Assembly (NCBI RefSeq): GCF_043641925.1
Contig: NZ_JBHZRU010000016.1
Location: 1-64,000, forward strand
DNA from: Paenisporosarcina quisquiliarum_A
GTDB taxonomy: Bacteria > Bacillota > Bacilli > Bacillales_A > Planococcaceae
Length of the DNA: 64,000 nucleotides
Direction of reading: 5' to 3'
Shown here piece after piece: positions 32,378 through 41,390 of this stretch. Both the position numbers and the translations under genes were made by a program. Position 1 is the stretch's first letter. Each line of letters opens with the position of its first letter. The notes under the pieces were generated by a model. The model was not told where the DNA came from, searched no databases, and worked only from the letters and a program-made list of their open reading frames with translations.

Positions 32378-32845
32378 TTAACCTAATGAGTTTAGTGACC
32401 GATTATTTTCTTTTATTAGTATTTGTAAAGCTGCACGGAATGAGATATGAGATTCTAGCTCTACTTGAATTCCCGCTTGAACGATTTCTCGAACGAATCT
32501 TGGATTAAATCCAACATAGATGGGACGAACACCCATCAATTTTAAAGAATTGTTTAATTGATAAAGCTCATCTGTTAACTCTGTATAATCAAACGCTTGA
32601 ATATCTTCTACAGTAACACCTGTAAAATCAAAAATAGCTTTTTCAGTATCACGATGCTTTCCGATATAGGCTAAAGTATTTGTTCGAATACTATCGAATC
32701 TTTCTTTAAACATATGACCAGCAATCGGCACCAAAATTGTACTTGGTACTACTGAAGGGATAATAGGGGATGCCATGTTTTTAATAATTCCTTGATAGTA
32801 TTTAATTTGTTCTTTTAGTTCTTGTATTTCAAGTTCTTGTGACAT
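32378..32845 (-). CDS. Short STAS-domain protein
   Basis: 155 residues. A coiled-coil start (QELEIQELKEQIKYYQGI) replaces the sensor domain of RsbR, then a STAS domain from about 38 (STILVPIAGHMF) with AIFDFTGVTVEDIQAFDYTE and MGVRPIYVGFNPRFVREIV. The usual phospho-acceptor segment DTxVA is altered here to DYTEL, so phosphorylation control may differ. ATG at 32845 follows GAGGTG; the earlier ATG at 32857 is in the ribosome site. It may act with the nearby RsbR-type protein. Confidence 0.8.
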   Translation of the reverse strand: MSQELEIQELKEQIKYYQGIIKNMASPIIPSVVPSTILVPIAGHMFKERFDSIRTNTLAYIGKHRDTEKAIFDFTGVTVEDIQAFDYTELTDELYQLNNSLKLMGVRPIYVGFNPRFVREIVQAGIQVELESHISFRAALQILIKENNRSLNSLG

Positions 32846-32958
32846 TTTGCACCTCAAAGCTATTTTTCTTAAAGTATAGCACTACCTAATAGTGTGTTGC
32901 ACCTGTATTAGTGAAATTTGTGGTTTATTCATAATCTAACCAGTTAAATCGACATAAT

Positions 32959-32984
32959 AAAAAAGGTAGACACAAGGTCTACCC
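32959..32984 (-). terminator. Reverse-strand terminator of the thioredoxin-like gene
   Basis: GGTAGAC and GTCTACC pair around ACAAG/CTTGT; on the minus strand TTTTTT follows. Confidence 0.8.
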
Positions 32985-33299
32985 GTTTTGGCTTTGTAAA
33001 AATTCTGTTACTTGCTCAGGTGATTTCGCGTTCGCACTATGCAAATGCGCCTTTTTATCCCCATTTTGATAAATCAATAAACTCGGAATGCCCATAACAT
33101 CATATTTATCTGCAACTTCAGGCAGTTCATCACGGTTAATTTCAAACCATTTATATTGTTTATATTCTTCTATTATAGGATCAATGAACATATCCATTCT
33201 TGTGCAGTCTGGACACCAGCCAGCCGTGAATTTGACGATGACTTCTTCATCTTTAGATATAATTTGGTTAAATTCTTCAATCGTTGAAATAGCTTTCAT
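32979..33299 (-). CDS. Thioredoxin-like protein (WCPDC)
   Basis: 106 residues. Redox motif AGWCPDCTRM near residues 27-36 and cis-Pro MGIPSLLIY. It resembles Bacillus YdbP/YtpP-type thioredoxin-like proteins. AAGGAGGA precedes the ATG. The terminator stem overlaps its last codons. Confidence 0.88.
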   Translation of the reverse strand: MKAISTIEEFNQIISKDEEVIVKFTAGWCPDCTRMDMFIDPIIEEYKQYKWFEINRDELPEVADKYDVMGIPSLLIYQNGDKKAHLHSANAKSPEQVTEFLQSQNG

Positions 33300-33371
33300 G
33301 TAATCGTTCCTCCTTGGTCTTTAGGAACAGTTTACATGGTATTTCATTGTAAGAATAGCATTTTGTTTTCC

Positions 33372-33686
33372 TTATTGAAGCTGTTGTTTATATCCTTGGT
33401 ATTGTTGAACTGTTTGTTGTATTTCTTTTGAATCAGCAGGAGTCAGTGCATACCAACCATGTTTAAATTGAAGATCATAGAAGTTTCTTTGTTGTTTTGA
33501 AATATCCCGTAATTGAGAAAAAATCATTTGATAAAGTGCATCATGACTCGCTTCTTGAGTCGCTGTTTCATAGGCACTGGATAAATGTTTTTCCATAGAC
33601 AAAGCATCACTAATTAAATCTCGATCATTTAATTGAGGCGTTTCTGCATAAGGAGTCTCTGTATTTTGAACGGTTGATTTATTCAT
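33372..33686 (-). CDS. Spore coat protein, CotF-like
   Basis: 104 residues. The middle and end (NDRDLISDALSMEKHLSSAY, QLRDISKQQRNFYDLQFKHG, then WYALTPAD) match the coat F family, four-helix ferritin-like proteins incorporated in spore coats. It overlaps the upstream 86-residue gene by four bases (ATGA), so the two are translationally coupled. Confidence 0.85.
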   Translation of the reverse strand: MNKSTVQNTETPYAETPQLNDRDLISDALSMEKHLSSAYETATQEASHDALYQMIFSQLRDISKQQRNFYDLQFKHGWYALTPADSKEIQQTVQQYQGYKQQLQ

Positions 33687-33943
33687 GACATCGGACCTCC
33701 TTCGTTTTGTTTTAAGAATTTTAAAATCTCATCATAATGTTTTGAATGCATCTTTTGTGCAGATTCACACTCTTTTTTGATGTCGGGAAGCTGACATGTC
33801 TGTGCGACCCAATCCATTTTTTTAGATGCTAGTAAATTCCATGACAACATATCGCTCAAATATAAGAGGTCTTTGGAAGATACCATTTTTGGTGGTTCTG
33901 GATACATCGCTTGTTGATCAGCTGGTTGAGAAAATAAATTCAC
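33683..33943 (-). CDS. Small partner of the CotF-like protein
   Basis: 86 residues, helical, no membrane segment. SSKDLLYLSDMLSWNLLASK and a His/Lys-rich second helix suggest a shortened coat-F-like bundle; many such pairs are found in sporeformers. The start is GTG at 33943, about eight bases after AAAGGAGG; the longer frame starting at 33988 lacks a ribosome site. Function not recognised beyond the coat association. Confidence 0.7.
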   Translation of the reverse strand: MNLFSQPADQQAMYPEPPKMVSSKDLLYLSDMLSWNLLASKKMDWVAQTCQLPDIKKECESAQKMHSKHYDEILKFLKQNEGGPMS

Positions 33944-34182
33944 AAATAAAACCTCCTTTAAAGTCTGACTTAGTATGCGCGCTATCATCGCATGTATACA
34001 AAATCAATTTCTTTTAAAAAAGTTAGAATAACTATGCATAATACTCATTCGACATTCATAAATTGGTATGAGAAAGATTTACATGAAATTTTTCAGTAAG
34101 TAGAACCCATAATTATGCATATACACGATTGTGAAAAATGTTTTCTAAATCAGCATGATCAAGAGGTAGTTCGATTTGATTT

Positions 34183-34344
34183 AACCTAGTTAACTAGGTT
34201 ATGAGACGAGTTTGATTGATAAAGGCATGAATTTGATTGATAAATGTTCAATTTGATTGATAAATCGCCAGTTTGATTGATAAAATTGTCAGGTTGATTG
34301 ATAAATGTTTAAAACTAAATCAAGCCGATAAAAAAGTGTCTCAT
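34183..34344 (+). repeat. Five-unit GATTGATAAA element, copy 2
   Basis: Units start at 34211, 34232, 34252, 34272 and 34293 (steps 21, 20, 20, 21). The head is a perfect 18-bp palindrome AACCTAGTTAACTAGGTT (34183-34200) followed by ATGAGACG; the tail has GTCTCAT (34338-34344). GAGAC to GTCTC spans 140 bp. The fifth unit reads GTTGATTGATAAA. Confidence 0.9.
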
Positions 34345-34397
34345 AGAAGATCGTTCCAACTATAAATACGCCTATAATTGAGTTCAGTTTTATTTAT

Positions 34398-34482
34398 TGA
34401 TGGATTGTAGTAGAAGCTGGCTTAAAACATTTACTTCTGCATCGCTACGAAAGCTTCGTCGCAAAGCGTCCATCTACAATGG
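34398..34482. other. Intergenic stretch with weak inverted ends
   Basis: GATTGTAGTAGAAGC near the left and GCGTCCATCTACAATGG near the right are loosely inverted, around TACGAAAGCTTCGT. It may be a worn palindromic repeat. No coding potential is seen between 33944 and 34659 apart from the elements listed. Confidence 0.3.
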
Positions 34483-34546
34483 AAATCTCCGTATTGAAAA
34501 AAGTTGTAAATCGAGATTTTCAACCAATTCTTTTGTCATTTAAATA

Positions 34547-34575
34547 TTGCGAAAAAAGAGAAAATGATCTAGTAT
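34547..34575 (+). promoter_or_regulatory. Candidate fad operon promoter
   Basis: TTGCGA (34547-34552), 17 bp, TAGTAT (34570-34575). The FadR box then lies about 35-50 bases into the transcript. Confidence 0.6.
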
Positions 34576-34616
34576 TAGATTCATAGATGGTGTTTCTATT
34601 TTTTTTGATTTAAAAA

Positions 34617-34634
34617 TGAATGAGTATTCATTCA
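34617..34634. promoter_or_regulatory. FadR (YsiA-type) operator
   Basis: TGAATGAGTATTCATTCA fits the Bacillus FadR consensus TGAATGAMTANTCATTCA at every position. FadR represses beta-oxidation genes until long-chain acyl-CoA binds. It is 25 bp upstream of fadN. Confidence 0.9.
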
Positions 34635-34659
34635 AGAATTTGATGAGGAGGTTTTTCAA

Positions 34660-37026
34660 GTGTCATTTCAAATTAAAAAAGCGGCAGTTTTAGGATCGGG
34701 CGTTATGGGTTCTGGCATCGCAGCACACTTAGCAAATATCGGTATTCCTACATTGTTATTAGATATGGTACCTCGAGATTTATCAGAGGACGAAAAGGGA
34801 AATTCGGCAGCAAGAAATCGTGTGGCTCAAACTGCACTTACTAAATTACTAAAACAAAAGCCTGCTCCATTAGCTTCTAAGAAAAATCTAGCTTTGCTTA
34901 CTGCTGGAAACTTTGAAGATGATTTAGACAAGTTGAAAGATGTAGATTGGATTATCGAAGTAATTGTTGAAAACTTAGATATTAAAAAAGGGTTATATGA
35001 AAAAATTGATGCTGTTCGTAAACCGGGAACGATTGTGACATCAAATACATCGGGTATTAGCATCAATGCAATGAGTGAAGGTCGTTCAGATGATTTCCAA
35101 AAGCACTTCCTTGGAACGCATTTCTTTAATCCACCGCGCTATTTAAAATTGCTTGAAGTTATTCCAGCAGAAACAACACTTCCGGAAGTCGTAGAGTTCA
35201 TGAAATCATTTGGTGAAGATAAGTTAGGTAAAGGCGTTGTGCTTGCGAAAGACACACCGAACTTTATTGCCAATCGGATCGGAACGTATGGTTTACTGAT
35301 TACACTTCGTGAAATGTTAGCAAGAGGATACTCAGTAGGTGAGGTTGATTCGGTAACAGGTCCAGCAATTGGTCGACCGAAATCAGCAACATTCCGTACA
35401 TTAGATGTAGTCGGTTTAGACACTTTCGGTCATGTCGCTAAAAATGTGTATGACCAAACAACTGGAGAAGAACAAAAAGTATTTGAATTACCTCCGGTGT
35501 TAAACAAAATGCTTGAAAATGGTTGGTTAGGTGCAAAATCAGGTCAAGGTTTCTTCTTGAAGAAAGACAAAGAAATTCTTGAGCTAAATACAGAAACAAT
35601 GGAATACGAACCTGTTAAAAAGTTGAGAACACCATCACTAGAAATGGCGAAACAACAAAAAGGGTTAGCTGCTAAAGTAAAAACGCTTACTTATGCGAAT
35701 GACCGTACAGGTGAGTTATTATGGAGTATTTTGGCTCCAACGCTTGTGTATTCAGCAAAACTACATGGTGAAATTGCTGACGATATCGTAGCCATCGATA
35801 ACGCTATGAAGTGGGGCTTCGGTTGGGAACAGGGACCATTTGAAGTGTGGGATGCATTAGGTGTGAAAGAATCAGTTGAAAAAATGAAGGCTGAAGGATT
35901 AGAAATTCCTACCTTCGTTCAATCTCTATTAGATAGTGGTCATGAGTCATTCTATTTTGAACAAGATGGAGATCTTTATTTCTTCAACGGAACAGAATAC
36001 GAATTGATTCCAACAAATGAAAAAGTCATTAATCTTAAACGATATAAAAAGAAACATGGCGTTATTAAAAAGAATTCAGGTGCTAGTTTAATAGACCTTG
36101 GAGATGGAATTGCACTTCTTGAATTCCATTCACAATCAAATGCGATTGGATTAGACATTTTACAAATGATTAACTTTGCAGTTGATGAAGTTGAGAAGAA
36201 CTTCAAGGGGCTTGTCATTGGGAACCAGGGCAAAAACTTCTGTGTCGGTGCAAACCTTGGCATGATTTTAATGGAAGCACAAGATGATAATATTTTTGAA
36301 CTTGATTTCACAGTTCGAGCTTTCCAAAATGCCATGATGAAAATCAAATACAGTTCAAAACCTGTCGTTGCTGCACCATTTGGCATGACTCTTGGCGGTG
36401 GTGCTGAAGTTTGTTTACCGGTTGCACACATCCAAGCATCAATGGAGACGTATATGGGCTTAGTAGAAGTCGGCGTTGGTCTGATTCCAGGCGGAGGCGG
36501 AAACAAAGAGTTATACATGAAGCATTTAAAAGGCTTACCAAACGGTGTTCATACAGATTATCTATACGTTGCCTCAAAAGTGTTTGAGACAATCGCTATG
36601 GCGAAAGTTTCAACTTCTGGTGAAGAAGCAAGAGAAAACAATTTCTTGAATTTCGCCGATGGAATCAGTGTGAATGCAGACCATTTGATCTATGATGCGA
36701 AACAAGCAGCTTTGGCCTTGTATGAAGGAAACTATAAAGCACCACTACGTGAAAAAATTCCTGTAACTGGTGAGTCTGGTTATGCAGCATTACTTTTAGG
36801 AGCAGAAGGTTTATTCCTATCAGGATTTGTTAGCGAACATGACTTGAAAATAGCGAAAAAATTAGCATTTGTGTTAGCTGGCGGAAAAGTACCGTACGGC
36901 ACATTAGTAGATGAGCAATACTTACTTGATTTAGAACGTGAAGCATTCTTAAGTTTAGTTGCAGAACCTAAATCACAAGCAAGAATGCAAAACATGTTAG
37001 TAAAAGGAAAGCCTTTACGTAACTAG
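34660..37026 (+). CDS. fadN: FadN: 3-hydroxyacyl-CoA dehydrogenase / enoyl-CoA hydratase
   Basis: 788 residues, bifunctional. The N-terminal half is the NAD-dependent dehydrogenase (AVLGSGVMGSGIAAHLAN at 10-27, TSNTSGI, HFFNPPRYLKLLEV). The C-terminal half is a crotonase domain (GNQGKNFCVGANLGM oxyanion region, PFGMTLGGGAEV). This order, dehydrogenase first, is the FadN type rather than the E. coli FadB order. It catalyses steps 2 and 3 of beta-oxidation. AGGAGG precedes the ATG/GTG region; the annotated start is GTG at 34660. Confidence 0.95.
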   Translation: MSFQIKKAAVLGSGVMGSGIAAHLANIGIPTLLLDMVPRDLSEDEKGNSAARNRVAQTALTKLLKQKPAPLASKKNLALLTAGNFEDDLDKLKDVDWIIEVIVENLDIKKGLYEKIDAVRKPGTIVTSNTSGISINAMSEGRSDDFQKHFLGTHFFNPPRYLKLLEVIPAETTLPEVVEFMKSFGEDKLGKGVVLAKDTPNFIANRIGTYGLLITLREMLARGYSVGEVDSVTGPAIGRPKSATFRTLDVVGLDTFGHVAKNVYDQTTGEEQKVFELPPVLNKMLENGWLGAKSGQGFFLKKDKEILELNTETMEYEPVKKLRTPSLEMAKQQKGLAAKVKTLTYANDRTGELLWSILAPTLVYSAKLHGEIADDIVAIDNAMKWGFGWEQGPFEVWDALGVKESVEKMKAEGLEIPTFVQSLLDSGHESFYFEQDGDLYFFNGTEYELIPTNEKVINLKRYKKKHGVIKKNSGASLIDLGDGIALLEFHSQSNAIGLDILQMINFAVDEVEKNFKGLVIGNQGKNFCVGANLGMILMEAQDDNIFELDFTVRAFQNAMMKIKYSSKPVVAAPFGMTLGGGAEVCLPVAHIQASMETYMGLVEVGVGLIPGGGGNKELYMKHLKGLPNGVHTDYLYVASKVFETIAMAKVSTSGEEARENNFLNFADGISVNADHLIYDAKQAALALYEGNYKAPLREKIPVTGESGYAALLLGAEGLFLSGFVSEHDLKIAKKLAFVLAGGKVPYGTLVDEQYLLDLEREAFLSLVAEPKSQARMQNMLVKGKPLRN

Positions 37027-37055
37027 GTTGCGATTGGGTAAAAGGAGGAAAACTT

Positions 37056-38231
37056 ATGCGCGAAGCAGTACTTGTAGCAGGTGCAAGAACACCTGTAGGG
37101 AAAGCGAAAAAAGGCTCTTTAGCAACAGTTCGTCCTGATGATTTTGGGGCATTGGTCATTAAAGAAACATTACGTAGAGCTGGCGGATATGATGGTCCAA
37201 TCGATGATTTAATACTAGGATGTGCAATGCCAGAAGCCGAACAAGGTATGAATGTTGCACGTAATATTGGAGCTTTAGCTGGATTACCAGATACAACTCC
37301 TGCAATTACAATCAATCGTTTCTGTTCATCAGGTTTGCAATCGATTGCTTATGCATCAGAACGAATTATGTTAGGACACTCTCAAGCGATTATTGCTGGT
37401 GGTGTTGAATCGATGAGTATGGTTCCAATGATGGGGAATACAATTCGACCAAATGCTAAATTAGCAGAAACAGCACCTCAGTATTATATGGGGATGGGTC
37501 ATACAGCAGAGCAAGTTGCTATGAAGTATGGTATTAGCCGTGAAGATCAAGATGAATTTGCTGTTCGTTCTCATGCGAATGCTGCAGCTGCAATCGCAGC
37601 TGGTAAGTATGCAGATGAAATCGTACCAGTTGAAGTAACGAAACGTTATGTGGATGAAAACAATAAACCACAAGAAAAAACATTTATGTTCGAAATGGAC
37701 GAAGGTGTTCGTGAAGGCACGAATATGGAGACTCTTGCGAAACTTCGACCAGCATTCAATGCCCGTGGTACTGTAACAGCTGGTAACGCGTCACAAACTT
37801 CAGATGGAGCGGGTGCACTACTTGTTATGGATCGTGAAGTTGCGGAAGCACAAGGACTAAAACCTCTTGCTAAATTCCGATCATTTGCAGTTGGTGGAGT
37901 ACCTCCTGAGGTAATGGGAATTGGACCAATTGTTGCTATTCCTAAAGCGCTTAAAATCGCTGGCTTATCAATTGAAGATATTGATCTTTGGGAGCTTAAT
38001 GAAGCATTTGCATCCCAATCGATTCAAGTTATTCGTCATTTAGGAATTGATATTAATAAAGTAAATGTTAATGGTGGAGCTATTGCATTAGGTCATCCAC
38101 TAGGGGCAACTGGATCAATTTTAACAATCAAAATGATTCATGAATTAAAACGTCAAGGCAAACAATTTGGTGTTGTTACGATGTGTATTGGTGGCGGAAT
38201 GGGTGCTGCTGGAGTATTTGAAATTCTTTAA
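37056..38231 (+). CDS. fadA: Acetyl-CoA acyltransferase (3-ketoacyl-CoA thiolase)
   Basis: 391 residues. The acylated Cys is in NRFCSSGLQS (near 91); the other catalytic residues are in NGGAIALGHPLGATG (His) and MCIGGGMGAAG (Cys). It performs the thiolytic last step of beta-oxidation. AGGAGG lies well before the ATG. Second gene of fadN-fadA-fadE. Confidence 0.97.
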   Translation: MREAVLVAGARTPVGKAKKGSLATVRPDDFGALVIKETLRRAGGYDGPIDDLILGCAMPEAEQGMNVARNIGALAGLPDTTPAITINRFCSSGLQSIAYASERIMLGHSQAIIAGGVESMSMVPMMGNTIRPNAKLAETAPQYYMGMGHTAEQVAMKYGISREDQDEFAVRSHANAAAAIAAGKYADEIVPVEVTKRYVDENNKPQEKTFMFEMDEGVREGTNMETLAKLRPAFNARGTVTAGNASQTSDGAGALLVMDREVAEAQGLKPLAKFRSFAVGGVPPEVMGIGPIVAIPKALKIAGLSIEDIDLWELNEAFASQSIQVIRHLGIDINKVNVNGGAIALGHPLGATGSILTIKMIHELKRQGKQFGVVTMCIGGGMGAAGVFEIL

Positions 38232-38283
38232 TACTTGTCAAAAAATAGATTAGCCATGATTTATATAATAGGAGGAACTAAAC

Positions 38284-40068
38284 ATGACGAATTCAGTTGA
38301 GAATATGATTAAAGGCGGAAGCTTTTTAGTAGAAGACGTGGCTTTAGATCGCGTATTCACACCAGAAGATTTTACAGATGAACATAAAATGATTGCTAAA
38401 ACAACAGAAGAGTATGTTAATAATGAAGTATTTCCTGTCATTGAAAAACTTGAAAACCATGAATTTGAACACTCAGTAAAACTATTAAAATCTGCAGGGG
38501 ATTTAGGTCTTCTTGGTGCTGATGTTCCTGAGGAATATGATGGCCTTGGATTAGACAAAATTTCTTCGGCTTTAATCGCTGAAAAAATGTCAAAAGCTGG
38601 TGGTTTCTCGATTACTCATGGTGCTCATGTTGGAATTGGATCACTACCAATCGTTCTTTTTGGTAATGAAGAACAAAAACAAAAGTACCTACCTAAGCTA
38701 GCAACTGGTGAATTGATTGCAGCGTATGCATTAACAGAACCTGGTTCAGGATCAGATGCTTTAGGTGCGAAAACATCTGCTAAGTTAAATGCAGCAGGTA
38801 CTCATTATGTACTTAATGGCGAAAAGCAATGGATTACAAACGCAGGATTTGCTGATGTATTTGTTGTCTATGCAAAAATTGATGGAGAACATTTCTCTGC
38901 ATTCATCGTAGAACGTGAATATGATGGAGTTTCTGTAGGTGCGGAAGAGAAGAAAATGGGGATTAAATCATCTTCGACACGTACTTTAATCCTTCAAGAT
39001 GCTCAAATCCCAGTAGAAAACCTACTTGGTGAAGTTGGCCGTGGCCATGTGATTGCATTCAATATTTTAAACATTGGACGTTACAAATTGGGAGTAGGTA
39101 CAGTAGGTGCTTCTAAACGTGCGTTTGAATTAACAGTTGCTTATACAAACCAACGTCAACAATTCAAAACACCGATTTCGTCTTTCAATTTAACAAAAGA
39201 AAAATTGTCTACAATGGCTGCACGCTTATATGCATCTGAAAGCTTAATCTATCGTACAGTTGGTTATTTCGAAGATCGCATGAGTCAATTAAGTGCGGAA
39301 GAACAAAAAGACGGTAAAGCGATTGCAGCTTCAATTGCAGAATATGCAATTGAGTGTTCAATCAATAAAGTATTTGGTACAGAAGTTTTAGATTACATTG
39401 CAGATGAAGCGGTTCAATTACATGGTGGGTATGGCTTTATGCAAGAATATGAAGTAGAACGTATTTACCGTGATTCACGTATTAACCGTATTTTTGAAGG
39501 AACAAATGAAATTAATCGTTTGTTGATCCCTGGAACTTTCCTTCGAAAAGCGATGAAGGGTGAACTTCCACTTCTTCAAAAAGCAAAAGCACTTCAAGAA
39601 GAGTTATTAATGATGATGCCTGAGGAAATCGAGGACGCACCATTAGCTCAAGAAAAAGTACTTGTACAAAATGCGAAGAAAATTGGTTTGTTAGCTGCTG
39701 GTTTAGCTGCGCAACGTTATGGTGCTAAGCTTGAAACTGAGCAAGAAGTATTAGCAAACATTGCTGATATCGTTAATAATTTATTCGCGATGGAATCAGC
39801 TGTATTGCGTACAGAAAAAGCGATTCAACGTGATGGTGTTGAAAAAGCGAACCAAAAACTTCTATATACACAAATCTTCTGTCAAGAAGCATTCGAGTGT
39901 ATCGAAAAAGACGCGAAAGAAACATTAATCGCAGCTGTAGAAGGAGACAACTTACGTATGATGCTTTCAGCTCTTCGTAAATTAACTCGTTCAACTCCTT
40001 ACAATGTAATTGCTAAAAAACGTGAAGCATCCGTGAAAATTATTGATGCAGAAAAGTATATTGTCTAA
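38284..40068 (+). CDS. fadE: Acyl-CoA dehydrogenase FadE
   Basis: 594 residues. The first about 390 residues are a standard acyl-CoA dehydrogenase (YALTEPGSGSDALGAKTSA FAD segment, QWITNAGFAD, LHGGYGFMQEYEVERIYRDS, FEGTNEINR), and a helical C-terminal extension of about 190 residues follows, as in B. subtilis FadE and the mitochondrial very-long-chain enzymes. It introduces the trans-2 double bond with FAD. AGGAGG precedes the ATG. Confidence 0.96.
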   Translation: MTNSVENMIKGGSFLVEDVALDRVFTPEDFTDEHKMIAKTTEEYVNNEVFPVIEKLENHEFEHSVKLLKSAGDLGLLGADVPEEYDGLGLDKISSALIAEKMSKAGGFSITHGAHVGIGSLPIVLFGNEEQKQKYLPKLATGELIAAYALTEPGSGSDALGAKTSAKLNAAGTHYVLNGEKQWITNAGFADVFVVYAKIDGEHFSAFIVEREYDGVSVGAEEKKMGIKSSSTRTLILQDAQIPVENLLGEVGRGHVIAFNILNIGRYKLGVGTVGASKRAFELTVAYTNQRQQFKTPISSFNLTKEKLSTMAARLYASESLIYRTVGYFEDRMSQLSAEEQKDGKAIAASIAEYAIECSINKVFGTEVLDYIADEAVQLHGGYGFMQEYEVERIYRDSRINRIFEGTNEINRLLIPGTFLRKAMKGELPLLQKAKALQEELLMMMPEEIEDAPLAQEKVLVQNAKKIGLLAAGLAAQRYGAKLETEQEVLANIADIVNNLFAMESAVLRTEKAIQRDGVEKANQKLLYTQIFCQEAFECIEKDAKETLIAAVEGDNLRMMLSALRKLTRSTPYNVIAKKREASVKIIDAEKYIV

Positions 40069-40076
40069 ATAACCAA

Positions 40077-40113
40077 ATCCGACCGCTTCTGATGAGGCGT
40101 TCGGGTTTCTTTT
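40077..40113 (+). terminator. Terminator of the fad operon
   Basis: CCGACCGC pairs with GGCGTTCGG across a short loop and is followed by GTTTCTTTTTT; imperfect stem. Confidence 0.7.
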
Positions 40114-40146
40114 TTGATACTATAAATAAAAATAGGAGGTAGAATA

Positions 40147-40509
40147 ATGGCTATTACGTATTATGGATATCCTAATTGTGGATCGTGCAAAAAAGCAAAG
40201 TCTTGGTTAAATGCTGAAGGAATTGAGTATCATGATGTACATATAGTAGAAACTCCGCCTTCAAAAGAAGAATTGAAAAAGATTGTAGAAACGAGTGAAT
40301 TTCCACTTAAAAAGTTTTTCAATACGAGTGGCATGAAATACAGAGAGTTAGGTTTAAAGGATAAACTCCCGACTATGTCAGATGATGAGCAGTTAGAATT
40401 GCTAGCTTCTGACGGAATGCTTATTAAGCGACCTCTTGTGACAGATGGTGAAAAAGTAACGGTTGGATTTAAAGATTCAGATTTCGCTGAGAATTGGAAA
40501 AGAGTTTGA
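40147..40509 (+). CDS. yusI: ArsC/Spx-family protein YusI
   Basis: 120 residues, thioredoxin-like ArsC fold. The motif YPNCGSCKKAK (near 8-18) has Cys-x-x-Cys; KKFFNTSGMKYRELGLKDKL and LIKRPLVTD are family features. Whether it is a regulator or reductase is unknown. AGGAGG precedes the ATG. The order fadE-yusI-gcvH is that of B. subtilis. Confidence 0.92.
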   Translation: MAITYYGYPNCGSCKKAKSWLNAEGIEYHDVHIVETPPSKEELKKIVETSEFPLKKFFNTSGMKYRELGLKDKLPTMSDDEQLELLASDGMLIKRPLVTDGEKVTVGFKDSDFAENWKRV

Positions 40510-40581
40510 ACATATCTTGTTTTTAGTCGGTGATTATGTCAAACTGAAATTGAAAAGATTACATATGTGGAGGGGTATAAT

Positions 40582-40962
40582 ATGAGCACACCAAAAGATT
40601 TACGTTACTCTGAAGAACATGAATGGGTTAAAGTAGAAGATGGTAAAGCACGTATCGGAATTACACATTTTGCACAGTCAGAACTGGGTGACATCGTATT
40701 CGTTGAACTACCACAAGTAGGCGATGAAATTAAATCGAACGAACCTTTCGGAAGTGTTGAATCTGTTAAAACTGTTTCTGAACTTTATGCACCAATTAGC
40801 GGTAAGGTAATTGAAGTGAATAGTGAATTAGAAGACAGCCCTGAATATGTAAACGAATCACCATATGAAAATGCATGGATGATCGTAGTTGAGCCTACAG
40901 ATACTGCTGAAGTGGATGCACTTATGACGGCAGAGCAATATGAAGAAATGACTAAAGAGTAA
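40582..40962 (+). CDS. gcvH: Glycine cleavage system H protein
   Basis: 126 residues. The lipoylated Lys is in GSVESVKTVSELYAPISG (near 63). It carries the aminomethyl group in glycine cleavage and, in Firmicutes, serves as lipoyl donor via LipL; lipA is near the other end of this window. The ATG at 40582 has GGAGGGG upstream; the ATG at 40567 is too early. Confidence 0.97.
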   Translation: MSTPKDLRYSEEHEWVKVEDGKARIGITHFAQSELGDIVFVELPQVGDEIKSNEPFGSVESVKTVSELYAPISGKVIEVNSELEDSPEYVNESPYENAWMIVVEPTDTAEVDALMTAEQYEEMTKE

Positions 40963-40970
40963 TAGACTTA

Positions 40971-41004
40971 AAAAACGCCGATCACTTTTCGGCGTTTTTT
41001 CTTT
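40971..41004 (+). terminator. Terminator after gcvH
   Basis: AAAAACGCCGA and TCGGCGTTTTTT pair around TCACTT. Confidence 0.9.
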
Positions 41005-41033
41005 ACACTGAATTTAATTTAGGAGTGAAGAGG

Positions 41034-41375
41034 ATGAGTAGTGATAAAGTGATTGTTGTGGAAGGAAGATCAGATAAGCTCAGAATCAATATGGTATTAG
41101 CAGAACCACTTGAGATTATTTGTACAAATGGAACTGCCAGTCCAACTAAAATTGAAGAACTATTAACTCCTTACGAAGAGTATGAGATATTTATATTCGC
41201 GGATGCAGATGCTTCAGGTGAAAAACTCCGACAAATTTGCAAACGAGTGTTTCCTGAAGCACGACATCTATATACAGATGAAAAGTTTAAAGAAGTTGCC
41301 ACAACCCCTCTAAAAGTGTTAGCCTCAATATTATTAAATGCACATATTGATGTAAAAAAAGAATTTAGCGGTTAA
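41034..41375 (+). CDS. yusF: Toprim-domain protein YusF
   Basis: 113 residues, a stand-alone toprim domain: VIVVEGRSDK (conserved Glu) and IFADADASGEKLR (Asp-x-Asp). Related to OLD/DnaG/RNase M5 catalytic cores; possibly an RNA- or DNA-acting enzyme. The ATG at 41034 follows GGAGTGAAGAGG; the GTG at 41025 is inside that site. B. subtilis has yusG between gcvH and yusF; it is absent here. Confidence 0.9.
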   Translation: MSSDKVIVVEGRSDKLRINMVLAEPLEIICTNGTASPTKIEELLTPYEEYEIFIFADADASGEKLRQICKRVFPEARHLYTDEKFKEVATTPLKVLASILLNAHIDVKKEFSG

Positions 41376-41390
41376 AAGGATGTAATAGGT

